This document shows positions 29,554 to 38,869 of a stretch of 64,000 nt of DNA, piece by piece. The position numbers were made by a program, and so were the translations under genes. How positions within the stretch are numbered: the first letter of the stretch is position 1; the number at the start of each line of letters is the position of its first letter. The notes below the pieces were generated by a model. It saw only the letters and a list, made by a program, of their open reading frames with translations. It did not search any database and was not told the origin of the DNA. Origin of the DNA: JAEUQQ01 sp963697285 (GTDB lineage: Bacteria > Acidobacteriota > Vicinamibacteria > Vicinamibacterales > JAFNAJ01); contig CAVONI010000012.1 of NCBI GenBank assembly GCA_963697285.1, forward strand, positions 1,178,001-1,242,000, given 5' to 3'.

Positions 29554-30367
29554 TCACCGCGGTGGCTGCTGCGTGGACACGCGGTAGATGTAGTTCATCA
29601 TTTCCTGCGAGCGCACGGCTTCGGCGGCCGTGCGCCCTTCGAGCTGACCGAGCCCGTTCTGGATGCTCACGAGGTCGGTGCGCCGCTGGGCATCGACGTC
29701 ACGCATCAGTTCGGTGAACCGGACGGCGAGGGCGCGCTGCTGGCGCGACTCGGCCTCCTCGATCATCGACTGCACCGTCTGGATGATCGCGGGGTTCGCG
29801 CCGGGCTGGGTCGACACGTTCTGGCCCGCGGGGCGCGCGGCTGACCACTCGTTGCGCAGGCGCTGCTCGAGGGCCACGAGATCCGTTCGCCACGGTGCGG
29901 ATGTGGCGGCGGCAGGGGCCGATGCGGGCACCACTCCACGCGTCGCGGGATCGCCCGCCGCCGGCTGTGCAGCGGCGCTCACCTCGCCTCCGCGCCCCGT
30001 GGAGAACGAGATGCCGTTGCCGTCGATGCGCACGTTGAGGTTGGCCAGGCCGGCGGCCATCCCGAGCACGAGCGTGGCAGCGGCGGCCAGGCCAGCCGTC
30101 GCGTAGACACTGAGCGGGGAACGCGGAGCGCGACCAGCCGTGGGCTCGGCCTGGTCGGCCACGATGCGGAAGTGGAAGGGCACGTCGGGCGCCTCCCACT
30201 CGCGCAGGACGCTGCGCACGCCGCGCATGCCGTTCCATTCGTCGCGGCAGGCGGCGCAGACGGCCAGGTGCGCGTCGAGCCGTCGAAGCTCGTCGGCCGC
30301 CGATTCACCATACAGCGCGGTGATCAGCGTCTTCGTGCGAGGGACAGGTCTGCAGGTCGGTCATCAT
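29554..30367 (-). CDS. Zinc-finger anti-sigma factor, frameshifted as sequenced
   Basis: A membrane anti-sigma factor of about 270 residues. The cytoplasmic N-terminus has the ZAS motif HLAVCAAC (HX3CX2C) that holds the cognate ECF sigma factor. One membrane helix (LAAAATLVLGMAAGLA) follows near residue 110, then a periplasmic part with a coiled-coil-prone stretch. The start MMTDLQTCP at 30367 overlaps the sigma-factor stop (ATGA), but that frame ends after some 22 codons. Removing one C from the CCC run near 30342 gives MMTDLQTCPRTKTLITALYGESAADE and joins the main frame. Without the repair the zinc finger would be untranslated, so an indel error is the simplest reading. Confidence 0.75.
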
Positions 30368-30984
30368 GATCGTGAGGTCGCGCGCGCGGGAAAACTGACG
30401 ACCGCCGCGCGGGTGCTGATGCCCTGCCGTTCGAGTTCGCGCCGCAGGACACTGAGGCCTTGGTACATCCGTGTCTTCACCGTGCTGAGGGGACAATCGA
30501 TCATGTCGGCGATCTCCTGGAACGTCATCCCCTCGTATTCCTTCAGGATGATGGCCGTGCGCTGGTCGGCGGGCAGCAGCAGCATCGCTTTCGCGACGGC
30601 CTCGCTCATCACGTTGCGCCCGACCAGTTCCTCGATCGACTCCGTGGGGCCGGTTTCGGTGGCCATCTCGATGATGTCCACGCCCTCGGGGGCCAGCACC
30701 ACCGGGTTCCGCCGCTCGCGCCGCATCCAGTCGCGACAGAGGTTCAGGGCGATGCGGTAGAGCCACGACGAGAACTTCGCCTCGCCCTTGAACCCCTTGA
30801 TCGCGCGAAACGCCCGCAGGAAGGTCTCCTGGGCCACATCACGCGCGTCCTCGTCGCGGCCAATCGTCCGGTACGCGAGGGCATAGATCGGCCGTTCCCA
30901 GCGTCTCACGAGCTGGTTGAAGCTCTCGGTGTCGCCCGTCATCGATCGGGCGACAAGTTCCTCGTCGGTGGCGGTAGCCGTCAT
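30364..30984 (-). CDS. ECF-type sigma factor (RpoE/SigW-like)
   Basis: A 206-residue extracytoplasmic-function sigma factor. Region 2 includes YALAYRTIGRDEDARDVAQE (region 2.1-2.2 with the DAxDxxQ signature), then FLRAFRAIKGFKGEAKFSSW and the -10 recognition stretch SWLYRIALNLCRDWMRRERR. Region 4 has LLLPADQRTAIILKEYEGMTFQEIADMI, then STVKTRMYQGLSVLRREL, the -35-binding helix-turn-helix. ATG 30984 is chosen as the first start preceding region 2. The stop overlaps the anti-sigma gene (ATGA), the usual arrangement for a sigma/anti-sigma pair controlling envelope responses. The 207 bp upstream probably carry its promoter, likely autoregulated. Confidence 0.93.
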   Translation of the reverse strand: MTATATDEELVARSMTGDTESFNQLVRRWERPIYALAYRTIGRDEDARDVAQETFLRAFRAIKGFKGEAKFSSWLYRIALNLCRDWMRRERRNPVVLAPEGVDIIEMATETGPTESIEELVGRNVMSEAVAKAMLLLPADQRTAIILKEYEGMTFQEIADMIDCPLSTVKTRMYQGLSVLRRELERQGISTRAAVVSFPARATSRS

Positions 30985-31191
30985 TGGGCGCGTGGGGCAG
31001 GCACCGGGCCGGCGTTCGGTGTCCGCGTCCAGAAGCTTAGACGAAGGGGTTCGGATGTGGTCTGCCTCGCCACGCCGCTCGCCGGCTGGCCGTCGGCGCT
31101 GCGAAGGCCGCTCGCGTACCAAGGCGGGCTGCCTCGCCAGCCCGCGGGGGCGTGTTAAGTCCGCTGTTGCCCGCCGGGCGGGCGCCTCTCC

Positions 31192-33297
31192 ATGATCCAG
31201 CTCTCGCAAGTGACCAAGGCTTTCGGCGGCCGTGTCCTCCTCGACAACGTGTCGTGGCAGCTCGGGCTGCGCGAACGCGTCGGGTTGTGCGGCCCGAACG
31301 GTGCCGGCAAGACCACGCTGCTCAAGATGCTCGCAGGCCTCGAAGACGTCGATGCCGGGACGGTCATCACCCCGACAGGCATGACCGTCGGCTACCTCCC
31401 GCAGGACGGCCTGACGCACTCGGGAAGGACGCTGGCCGACGAGGCACGGTCGGCGTTCGGGCCGCTGCTCGCGTTGCGCGACGAGATCGGCACGCTCGAG
31501 GCCCGGCTCGGCGACCCCGACGTCGACGATGCCGAGCACGAGCGGATGCTGATTCGGTACGCCGAGGCGCAGGAACGCTTCCGCCAGCAGGACGGGTACG
31601 CCATCGACCTGAAGGTCGCCACCGTCCTGCGCGGACTCGGCTTCACCGACGTCGACCAGGACCGGCTGACCGAGACGTTCTCGGGCGGCTGGCAGATGCG
31701 CATCGCGCTGGCCAAGCTGTTGCTCGGCTCGGCCGGCCTGCTCCTGCTCGACGAGCCGACGAACCACCTCGACCTCGATGCCCGCAACTGGCTCGAGGAG
31801 TACCTCGCGACCTATCCGGCCGCCGTGGTGCTCGTCTCGCACGACCGGTACTTCCTCGACGCGGTCGTCACCCGCATCGTCGAGATCAACCTGCGGACCC
31901 TGACCGAGTACACGGGCAACTACTCCGACTACCTGCGCGAGAGCACCGAGCGCATGGAGCGCCTGCGCCAGATGAAGCGCGAGCAGGACGAGGAGGTCGC
32001 CCGGATCAAGATGTTCGTCGATCGGTTCCGCTACCAGGCCACCAAGGCCGCGCAGGTGCAGAGCCGCATCAAGCTGCTCGACAAGGTCGTCCCCATCGAG
32101 GTCCCGCCCGAGCGCAAGCGGGTCCGCTTCGCGTTTCCGTCGACCGTCAAGAGCGGGCGCATGGTGCTCGAGCTCAAGCACGCGCGCAAGGCGTACGACG
32201 ACAAGGTCGTGTTCCGCGATCTGTCGCTGCACATCGAGCGCGGCGACCGCATCGCCCTCATCGGACCGAACGGTGCCGGCAAGTCGACGCTGATGCGGAT
32301 GCTGTCGGGCGTCGAGCCCCCGGACGCGGGCACGCGCGAGATCGGCCACCAGGTGGTCATGCAGTACTTCGCGCAGGACGAGGCGACACGGCTGCCGCCG
32401 ACGAAGACGATCTACGAGACGCTGTCGGACGGGTCGCCCGTCCAGATGGTGCCGATGATCCGGAACATCCTCGGCGGCTTCCTCTTCGAGGGCGACGACA
32501 TCTACAAGAAGTGCGGCGTGCTGTCGGGCGGCGAACGGACGCGCCTCGCGGTGGCGCGCATGCTGCTGCGCCCCGCCAACACGCTGCTGCTCGACGAGCC
32601 GACGAACCATCTCGACATGGATTCGAAGGACGTCCTGCTCGACGCGCTCGAGGACTTCGGGGGCACGCTGATCCTCGTCTCGCACGATCGCTACTTCATC
32701 GACCGCCTTGCCACCAGGATCGTGGAGGTCGGCCACGGCGGCGTGGTTGTCTACCCGGGCACGTACGAGGAGTTCCGTTGGAGCCAGGCCCAGGCCGCCG
32801 CGCGGGGGAACGCGCCGTCAACGGGTGCCGGTGCCAAGGCCGCAGCGCCGAAGGGGGCCACGTCACGCCCCGGCCCACCGGCAGCAGCGCCCCGTGGCGC
32901 GAGCGCCGTCGCCGGGAAGAAGCCGGCGCAGGGGCCTTCACCGGCCCGCCTGGTGCCTGCCGCGTCGGCCTCGTCGTCTGCCGACGCCGCGGCGTCGCCC
33001 TCGCGCGACCAGCGCAAGCAACTCGAAGCCGAACAGCGGCGGCACAAGCGGGCCGTCGATGCGGTCAGGCAGAAGATCACCGACCTCGAGTCGCAGATCG
33101 CCCAGCACGAAAACGCCATCAAGGCCGTTGAAGTGACGATGGCGGCGCCCGGCTTCTACGAGGATCACGCCACGTCGAAACCCATCATCGACCGGCACCA
33201 GCAGATGATGTGGACGGTGGGCGACCTGATGAACCGATGGGAGATGCTGCAGAAGGAAGTCGAGACGCTGCAGCGGCAGGCGCCCACCGCCTCCTGA
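31192..33297 (+). CDS. ABC-F family ATPase (Uup/EttA-like ribosome-associated)
   Basis: A 701-residue cytoplasmic protein with two ABC ATPase domains and no membrane segments, the mark of ABC-F translation factors. Domain 1 has Walker A GPNGAGKTTLL near residue 38, signature SGGWQMRIALAKLLL and Walker B LLLLDEPTNHLD. Domain 2 has GPNGAGKSTLM, LSGGERTRLAVARMLL and LLLDEPTNHLDMD. Between them is the P-site tRNA interaction linker region (about 230-310). After domain 2 come an Ala/Pro-rich linker and a C-terminal coiled coil (about 600-700) like that of Uup. It likely acts on stalled ribosomes. Uup, EttA or another subfamily cannot be fixed without alignment; the coiled coil favours a Uup-like member. 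Confidence 0.93.
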   Translation: MIQLSQVTKAFGGRVLLDNVSWQLGLRERVGLCGPNGAGKTTLLKMLAGLEDVDAGTVITPTGMTVGYLPQDGLTHSGRTLADEARSAFGPLLALRDEIGTLEARLGDPDVDDAEHERMLIRYAEAQERFRQQDGYAIDLKVATVLRGLGFTDVDQDRLTETFSGGWQMRIALAKLLLGSAGLLLLDEPTNHLDLDARNWLEEYLATYPAAVVLVSHDRYFLDAVVTRIVEINLRTLTEYTGNYSDYLRESTERMERLRQMKREQDEEVARIKMFVDRFRYQATKAAQVQSRIKLLDKVVPIEVPPERKRVRFAFPSTVKSGRMVLELKHARKAYDDKVVFRDLSLHIERGDRIALIGPNGAGKSTLMRMLSGVEPPDAGTREIGHQVVMQYFAQDEATRLPPTKTIYETLSDGSPVQMVPMIRNILGGFLFEGDDIYKKCGVLSGGERTRLAVARMLLRPANTLLLDEPTNHLDMDSKDVLLDALEDFGGTLILVSHDRYFIDRLATRIVEVGHGGVVVYPGTYEEFRWSQAQAAARGNAPSTGAGAKAAAPKGATSRPGPPAAAPRGASAVAGKKPAQGPSPARLVPAASASSSADAAASPSRDQRKQLEAEQRRHKRAVDAVRQKITDLESQIAQHENAIKAVEVTMAAPGFYEDHATSKPIIDRHQQMMWTVGDLMNRWEMLQKEVETLQRQAPTAS

Positions 33298-33517
33298 CCT
33301 CGCCCGCTCCAGGGCAGGCCCGCCGTCGAGCCCTCGACGCCGGTTACAGATCCGTCGCGACCTGTCGATTTGGTGATCGACGGCCCCCGCGTTTCGGCCC
33401 GTCACACCCGTAGTTGCGGACAGTTCTGTCGTGTGCCTGGGCCGACGATCCACGGCACACGCCTTGCCTCAGGAGGGGTGCGGTCTGCCGGTGCGATCCG
33501 CCAGGCCACACACGCCC

Positions 33518-34672
33518 ATGACCCAGACCGCAGTGTTCCCTACCCGAGCGGTGTCGCACCTGCCGGCGGCCTACTTCCGCGACCTCGTCGCGAGCCTCCG
33601 CAACGCGGTCATCGCCGTGACGATCGACGGCCGCCTGGCGGTGATGAACGACGAGGCGTACCGCGCGCTCGGGATCAAGCCGCAACCCAGCGACATCGGC
33701 AACGCGTACGGCGAGGTCCTGCGCGCGCGGCCCGACATCCTTCGCCTGCTGCACGACGCCTTCGAGCTCTCGCACTTGCCGAACCGCGCCGAGATGCGCA
33801 TCAAGGCGACCGGCAAGGTCATCGGGTACACGCTGTGCCAGGTGAGCGACGAGCGCGGACGCATCGAGGGCGCCGCGCTGCTCTTCAAGGACCTCACGCG
33901 CGTCGAGCAACTCGAGGAACGCGAGCGGCTCCGCGATCGGCTGGCGGCGCTCGGCGAGATGGCGGCGGCCATCGCGCACGAGGTCAAGAACCCGCTGGCG
34001 GGCATCGAGGTCCTGGCCGGCCTGCTGAAGCGCCGCATCCCGGATCTGCCCGAGGCGCAGGACCTCCTGAACGACATCATCCACGAAGCGAAGATGGCGA
34101 ACGCGATCGTGATCGAGGTGCTCGAGTTCGTGCGGCCCATCCGCCTCCAGCGCGAGCCGGTGGTGCTGCCGCAGATCCTCAACGAGGCGCTCTACATGGC
34201 CGAGAGCCTGGCGACTCGCGGCCAGGTCGTGGTGTCGACGCATCTGGCGAACTCGCTGCCGGACGTCGACGGCGATGCCCAGCAGTTGCGGCAACTCTTC
34301 ACCAACCTGATCACGAACGCGTTCGAGGCCCTCGGGGGCCGCGGCGCGATCAGCATCACGGCGACACACCGCCCCGGCGAACTGGATCCGGTCGCGGGCG
34401 AAGGCGCGCTGGCGGGGCCCGGCGCGATCGAAATCGACATCCAGGACGACGGGCCAGGGGTGCCGGCCGAGATCTGCGACCGCATCTTCAGCCCCTTCTT
34501 CACCACGAAACCGCGCGGGTCGGGCCTCGGCCTGGCGATCGTGCGCAAGATCGTCGATGCCCATGACGGCCGGATCGACCTCCGGGTCGGCACGCAGGGC
34601 GGCACGCTGTTCCGCATCGCCCTGCCCGTCGAAGCACTCGCCGAGGAACCCGGTTCACCGGAAGCCGCGTAA
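33518..34672 (+). CDS. NtrB/AtoS-like PAS sensor histidine kinase
   Basis: A 384-residue soluble histidine kinase. An N-terminal PAS domain (about residues 20-130, SLRNAVIAVTIDGRLAVMND) is followed by the dimerisation domain with the phospho-accepting His154 in AIAHEVKNPLAGI. The catalytic domain has N box LFTNLITNAFEAL, G1 DDGPGVPAE, F box FSPFFTTK and G2 GSGLGLAIV. The lack of membrane helices means it senses a cytoplasmic signal or partner protein through PAS. ATG 33518 is preferred to the frame's first ATG at 33431 because the PAS domain starts soon after it. It precedes the NtrC-like regulator by 18 bases, so the two form one two-component system. Confidence 0.92.
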   Translation: MTQTAVFPTRAVSHLPAAYFRDLVASLRNAVIAVTIDGRLAVMNDEAYRALGIKPQPSDIGNAYGEVLRARPDILRLLHDAFELSHLPNRAEMRIKATGKVIGYTLCQVSDERGRIEGAALLFKDLTRVEQLEERERLRDRLAALGEMAAAIAHEVKNPLAGIEVLAGLLKRRIPDLPEAQDLLNDIIHEAKMANAIVIEVLEFVRPIRLQREPVVLPQILNEALYMAESLATRGQVVVSTHLANSLPDVDGDAQQLRQLFTNLITNAFEALGGRGAISITATHRPGELDPVAGEGALAGPGAIEIDIQDDGPGVPAEICDRIFSPFFTTKPRGSGLGLAIVRKIVDAHDGRIDLRVGTQGGTLFRIALPVEALAEEPGSPEAA

Positions 34673-34690
34673 GCGGGAGGTCACCATCAC

Positions 34691-36094
<1,404 letters not shown>

Positions 36095-36141
36095 CAGCCG
36101 CGCGCCGCGACGGATTGCGCACGGAGATCGACCACGTGGCC

Positions 36142-36167
36142 GGGCGGCTCTGGGGAGCCGCCCCTAC
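36142..36167. repeat. REP-like hairpin, GTAG-headed on the minus strand
   Basis: A perfect 9 bp inverted repeat: GGGCGGCTC at 36142-36150, loop TGGG, GAGCCGCCC at 36155-36163, followed by CTAC. Read on the minus strand this is GTAG plus a GC-rich palindrome, the layout of REP elements recognised by REP-associated tyrosine transposases. A second copy with a different stem but the same loop and CTAC tail lies at 52126-52151. No T-run follows, so an intrinsic terminator role is unlikely. Confidence 0.7.
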
Positions 36168-36180
36168 GGATCACGTGTGC

Positions 36181-36335
36181 CCATCGATCAACGCGTAGCC
36201 ATCGATCAACGCGTGGCCGCCGATCAACAGTGCCCACCCACCAACACGTGGCCGATGATCAACGCGCGGCCCGCCGATCAACGCGTCGGCCCGCCGATCA
36301 ACGCGTGGCCGCCGAACACGCGGTCGGTGTGCGTG
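36181..36335. repeat. Degenerate ~18 bp tandem repeat, about eight units
   Basis: A unit close to CCGCCGATCAACGCGTGG recurs. The GATCAAC core begins at 36186, 36204, 36222, 36257, 36276 and 36296, with more diverged copies near 36240 and 36314, giving periods of 17-20 bases. It fills the spacer between the convergent ntrC-like and xerC genes, right after the REP-like hairpin. Unit length and sequence drift argue against CRISPR. Function unknown. Confidence 0.8.
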
Positions 36336-37370
36336 TCAGGCCGTCCCGCCGCCACCGCGGGCGCGGGGGTGCGCCTTCCGGTACACCTCGATCAGCTGCG
36401 TGGCGTTCACGTGGGTGTAGCGCTGCGTCGTCGACAGCCGTGCGTGGCCCAGCAGTTCCTGGATGGTCCGCAGGTCGGCGCCCCGCTGCAGCAGGTGGGT
36501 CGCAAACGAGTGCCGCAACGCGTGCGGGCTCACGCCGAAGCGGGTGCTGCAGAGCGCGACGTACCGCACCACGAGGCGGCGCACGCTGCGCGCGGTCAGG
36601 CGCGTCCCCCGGTAGTTCACGAAGAGCGGCTGCTCGTCGCGTTCGGCGCGGCGCCGCGCGCGATCGGTGCGCCGTTCCTCGTCGCGCGCAGGCCGCTGCA
36701 ACGCGCGCCCCTCGAGCACGAGGCGATCGCGATCGGGCAGCCACGCCAGCACCGCCGCGCCCGCCGTCCGGTTGAACGGGACGATGCGCTGCTTCCGCCC
36801 CTTGCCCAGCACCCTGACCATGCGCGTCGACAGGTTCACGTCGTCGAGATCGAGTCCCACGAGCTCGCTCAGGCGGATGCCCGCCGCGTAGAACAGCTCG
36901 AGGATCGCGCGATCGCGTCGCCCGAGTGGTTGCGACGCGTCGGGCATGCCGAGGAGGGTGACGATTTCCTCTTCGCCAAGGTGCACAGGCATCTTGACGT
37001 CGAGGCGCACCGACCCCACCAGCGCCGTCGGGTCGTCGTCTATCGCGCCTTCACGCCTCAGGAAGCGGCCGAAGGCGCGCACCGCATACAGCTTGCGCGC
37101 CGACGAACTGCGGGCCATCCCCCGCTTGTGCTGCTCGGCAAGGAAGCTGCGCACGCCCGCGAGGTCGACGTGCTCCGGCCGCAACTGGCTGCGCTTCACG
37201 CCGCGGCTGACGGCGAGGTGATCCAGGAACTGATCGCAGTCGCTCTCGTAGGCCGCCACCGTGTTCGGCGGATGATTCAGGTTCAGCTGCAGGTAGTCGA
37301 GGAAGTCGGCGAGATACGTCGCCAGCCCGTCCTCGTCGCCCGTGCCGTCAGTCTTCTTCAACCGCGACAT
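36336..37370 (-). CDS. xerC: Tyrosine recombinase XerC
   Basis: A 344-residue site-specific recombinase. The SAM-like N-terminal core-binding domain is at about 17-110 (FLDYLQLNLNHPPNTVAAYESD). The catalytic domain shows the full pentad region: R in YAAGIRLSELVGLDLDDVN, K in VLGKGRKQR, HALRHSFATHLL with H and R, H in ELLGHARLSTTQ and the nucleophile Tyr in RYTHVNATQLIEVYR. An Arg-rich insert near residue 245 (RPARDEERRTDRARRRAER) lengthens it beyond the usual 300. The partner XerD is not in the window. Its start lies inside the end of trmFO (23 bp overlap), the conserved trmFO-xerC order. Chromosome dimer resolution is the expected role. Confidence 0.93.
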   Translation of the reverse strand: MSRLKKTDGTGDEDGLATYLADFLDYLQLNLNHPPNTVAAYESDCDQFLDHLAVSRGVKRSQLRPEHVDLAGVRSFLAEQHKRGMARSSSARKLYAVRAFGRFLRREGAIDDDPTALVGSVRLDVKMPVHLGEEEIVTLLGMPDASQPLGRRDRAILELFYAAGIRLSELVGLDLDDVNLSTRMVRVLGKGRKQRIVPFNRTAGAAVLAWLPDRDRLVLEGRALQRPARDEERRTDRARRRAERDEQPLFVNYRGTRLTARSVRRLVVRYVALCSTRFGVSPHALRHSFATHLLQRGADLRTIQELLGHARLSTTQRYTHVNATQLIEVYRKAHPRARGGGGTA

Positions 37371-38790
37371 GCGATGCGCTCGCCCCGGTGAGCGGCACGG
37401 TGAGCGGCACGGCGCACTGCCCCGCCCACGAGGCCAGCCGGTCGAGCGCGCGGGCGCCGAGTGCGGCCTTGCGGTCGCGCCCCTTCCGCACCCGGCCTTC
37501 GAACGGCGGCATGATGCCGAACGTGATGTTGGTGGGCTGGTAGTGCGCAGGGTCGGCGTGCGAGACGTAATGGGCCAGCGCGCCGATCGCGGTCTCGCGC
37601 GGCGCGACCAGCGGCGGCTCGCGCGAGGCCACGCGCGCCGCGTTCATCCCGGCAAGGAGCCCCGATGCCGCCGACTCGACGTAGCCTTCGACGCCCGACA
37701 CCTGCCCGGCAAAGAACAGGTCGTCGCGTCCCCGCACCTGCCACGTGTCGCGCAGCACGGTCGGCCCGTTGATGTAGGTGTTGCGGTGCACCATGCCGAA
37801 GCGGACGAACTCGGCGCGTTCGAGCCCGGGGACCATCCGAAGCACGCGTGCCTGCTCGCCCCATTTCAGCTGGGTCTGGAATCCCACGAGGCTGAAGTGA
37901 TCGCCCGCCAGCGTGTCCTGCCGGAGTTGCACGATCGCGTACGCCTGCCGGCCGGTCGCGGGATCGATCAGCCCGACCGGCTTCATCGGGCCGAAGCGCA
38001 GCGTGTCGCGCCCCCGGTGGGCCATCACCTCGATCGGCAGGCAACCCTCGAAGAACGTCGCCGTGTCGAAGTCGTGCACGGTGGCCGACTCGGCGTGCGT
38101 CAGCGCGTCGTAGAACGCGTCGTACTCGTCCTTCGTGAACGGGCAGTTGAGGTAGTCGCCTTCGCCGTCGTCGACGCCGCACGCGGGTCCGGCCGCCTGG
38201 GGTGAGGCGGCGGGCCCGAGGCTCCGGCCCCAGCGCGACGCGCGGAAGACCCTGGTCCGGTCGATCGACTCGGCGAGGACGATGGGGCTGATGGCATCGT
38301 AGAACGAGAGGTGTTCGCGCCCGACGACCTGCTGGATGCTCGCCGAGAGCGCGTCGGACGTCAGCGGGCCCGTGGCGATGACCAGGGGATACATGCCCGA
38401 GTCGGCATCCGGAATGGCGGGCACTTCGGCGCGCTCGATGGTGATCAGCGGATGCGTGGCGATGGCCGTGGTCACCGCCGCCGAGAATCGCTCGCGATCG
38501 ACCGCAAGGGCGGCACCTGCCGGAACCCTCGTCGCCTCGGCAGCCTGCATGACGATCGAGCCGAGCCGGCGCATCTCTTCCTTGAGCACGCCCACCGCGT
38601 TGTCGAGCTTGTCGCCGCGGAACGAGTTGCTGCAGACCAGTTCGGCGAGGCCATCGGTCTTGTGAACGAGGGTGGGCCTCACCGGCCGCATCTCGTGAAG
38701 CGTCACCGCCACGCCGAGCCGCGCGGCCTGCCACGCGGCCTCGCAGCCCGCCAGTCCCCCGCCGATGATGTGGATGCGTGGTGCGTTCAT
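37348..38790 (-). CDS. trmFO: TrmFO, folate-dependent tRNA (uracil-54-C5) methyltransferase
   Basis: A 480-residue flavoprotein that forms ribothymidine at position 54 of tRNA using methylenetetrahydrofolate. The N-terminal FAD-binding loop is IHIIGGGLAGCEAAWQAA. Family marks include LHEMRPVR, AELVCSNSFRGD, LNCPFTKDEYDAFYDAL, the GPMKPVGL segment and TGASASHVAVEED at the end. Length is a little above the usual 435-450; the extra residues lie around GRSLGPAASPQAAGPACGVDD near residue 195. ATG 38790 is chosen because the FAD loop follows within ten residues. It sits between topA and xerC, a gene order also known from Firmicutes. Confidence 0.95.
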   Translation of the reverse strand: MNAPRIHIIGGGLAGCEAAWQAARLGVAVTLHEMRPVRPTLVHKTDGLAELVCSNSFRGDKLDNAVGVLKEEMRRLGSIVMQAAEATRVPAGAALAVDRERFSAAVTTAIATHPLITIERAEVPAIPDADSGMYPLVIATGPLTSDALSASIQQVVGREHLSFYDAISPIVLAESIDRTRVFRASRWGRSLGPAASPQAAGPACGVDDGEGDYLNCPFTKDEYDAFYDALTHAESATVHDFDTATFFEGCLPIEVMAHRGRDTLRFGPMKPVGLIDPATGRQAYAIVQLRQDTLAGDHFSLVGFQTQLKWGEQARVLRMVPGLERAEFVRFGMVHRNTYINGPTVLRDTWQVRGRDDLFFAGQVSGVEGYVESAASGLLAGMNAARVASREPPLVAPRETAIGALAHYVSHADPAHYQPTNITFGIMPPFEGRVRKGRDRKAALGARALDRLASWAGQCAVPLTVPLTGASASHVAVEED

Positions 38791-38869
38791 GTGTGCCATG
38801 CGTGGCCGACGGAGTCGTGACGCCTGTGCGCCGGCGCGGTCAGCGGCACCGCACGACCGCGCGCGCCGG

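Noticed and set aside
36142..36167. Intrinsic terminator after the ntrC-like gene
   Set aside because: The hairpin is strong but has no T-run on either strand.
36181..36335. Possible CRISPR array
   Set aside because: Units are 18 bp, degenerate and contiguous without spacers; no cas genes are present.
36336..37370. XerC-like gene as integrase of a genomic island
   Set aside because: It overlaps trmFO in the conserved trmFO-xerC order and no att-like repeats or island genes flank it.
36177..37391. Plus-strand open frame through the repeat array and xerC
   Set aside because: The repeats happen to stay open in one frame, but the rest is the antisense of xerC.
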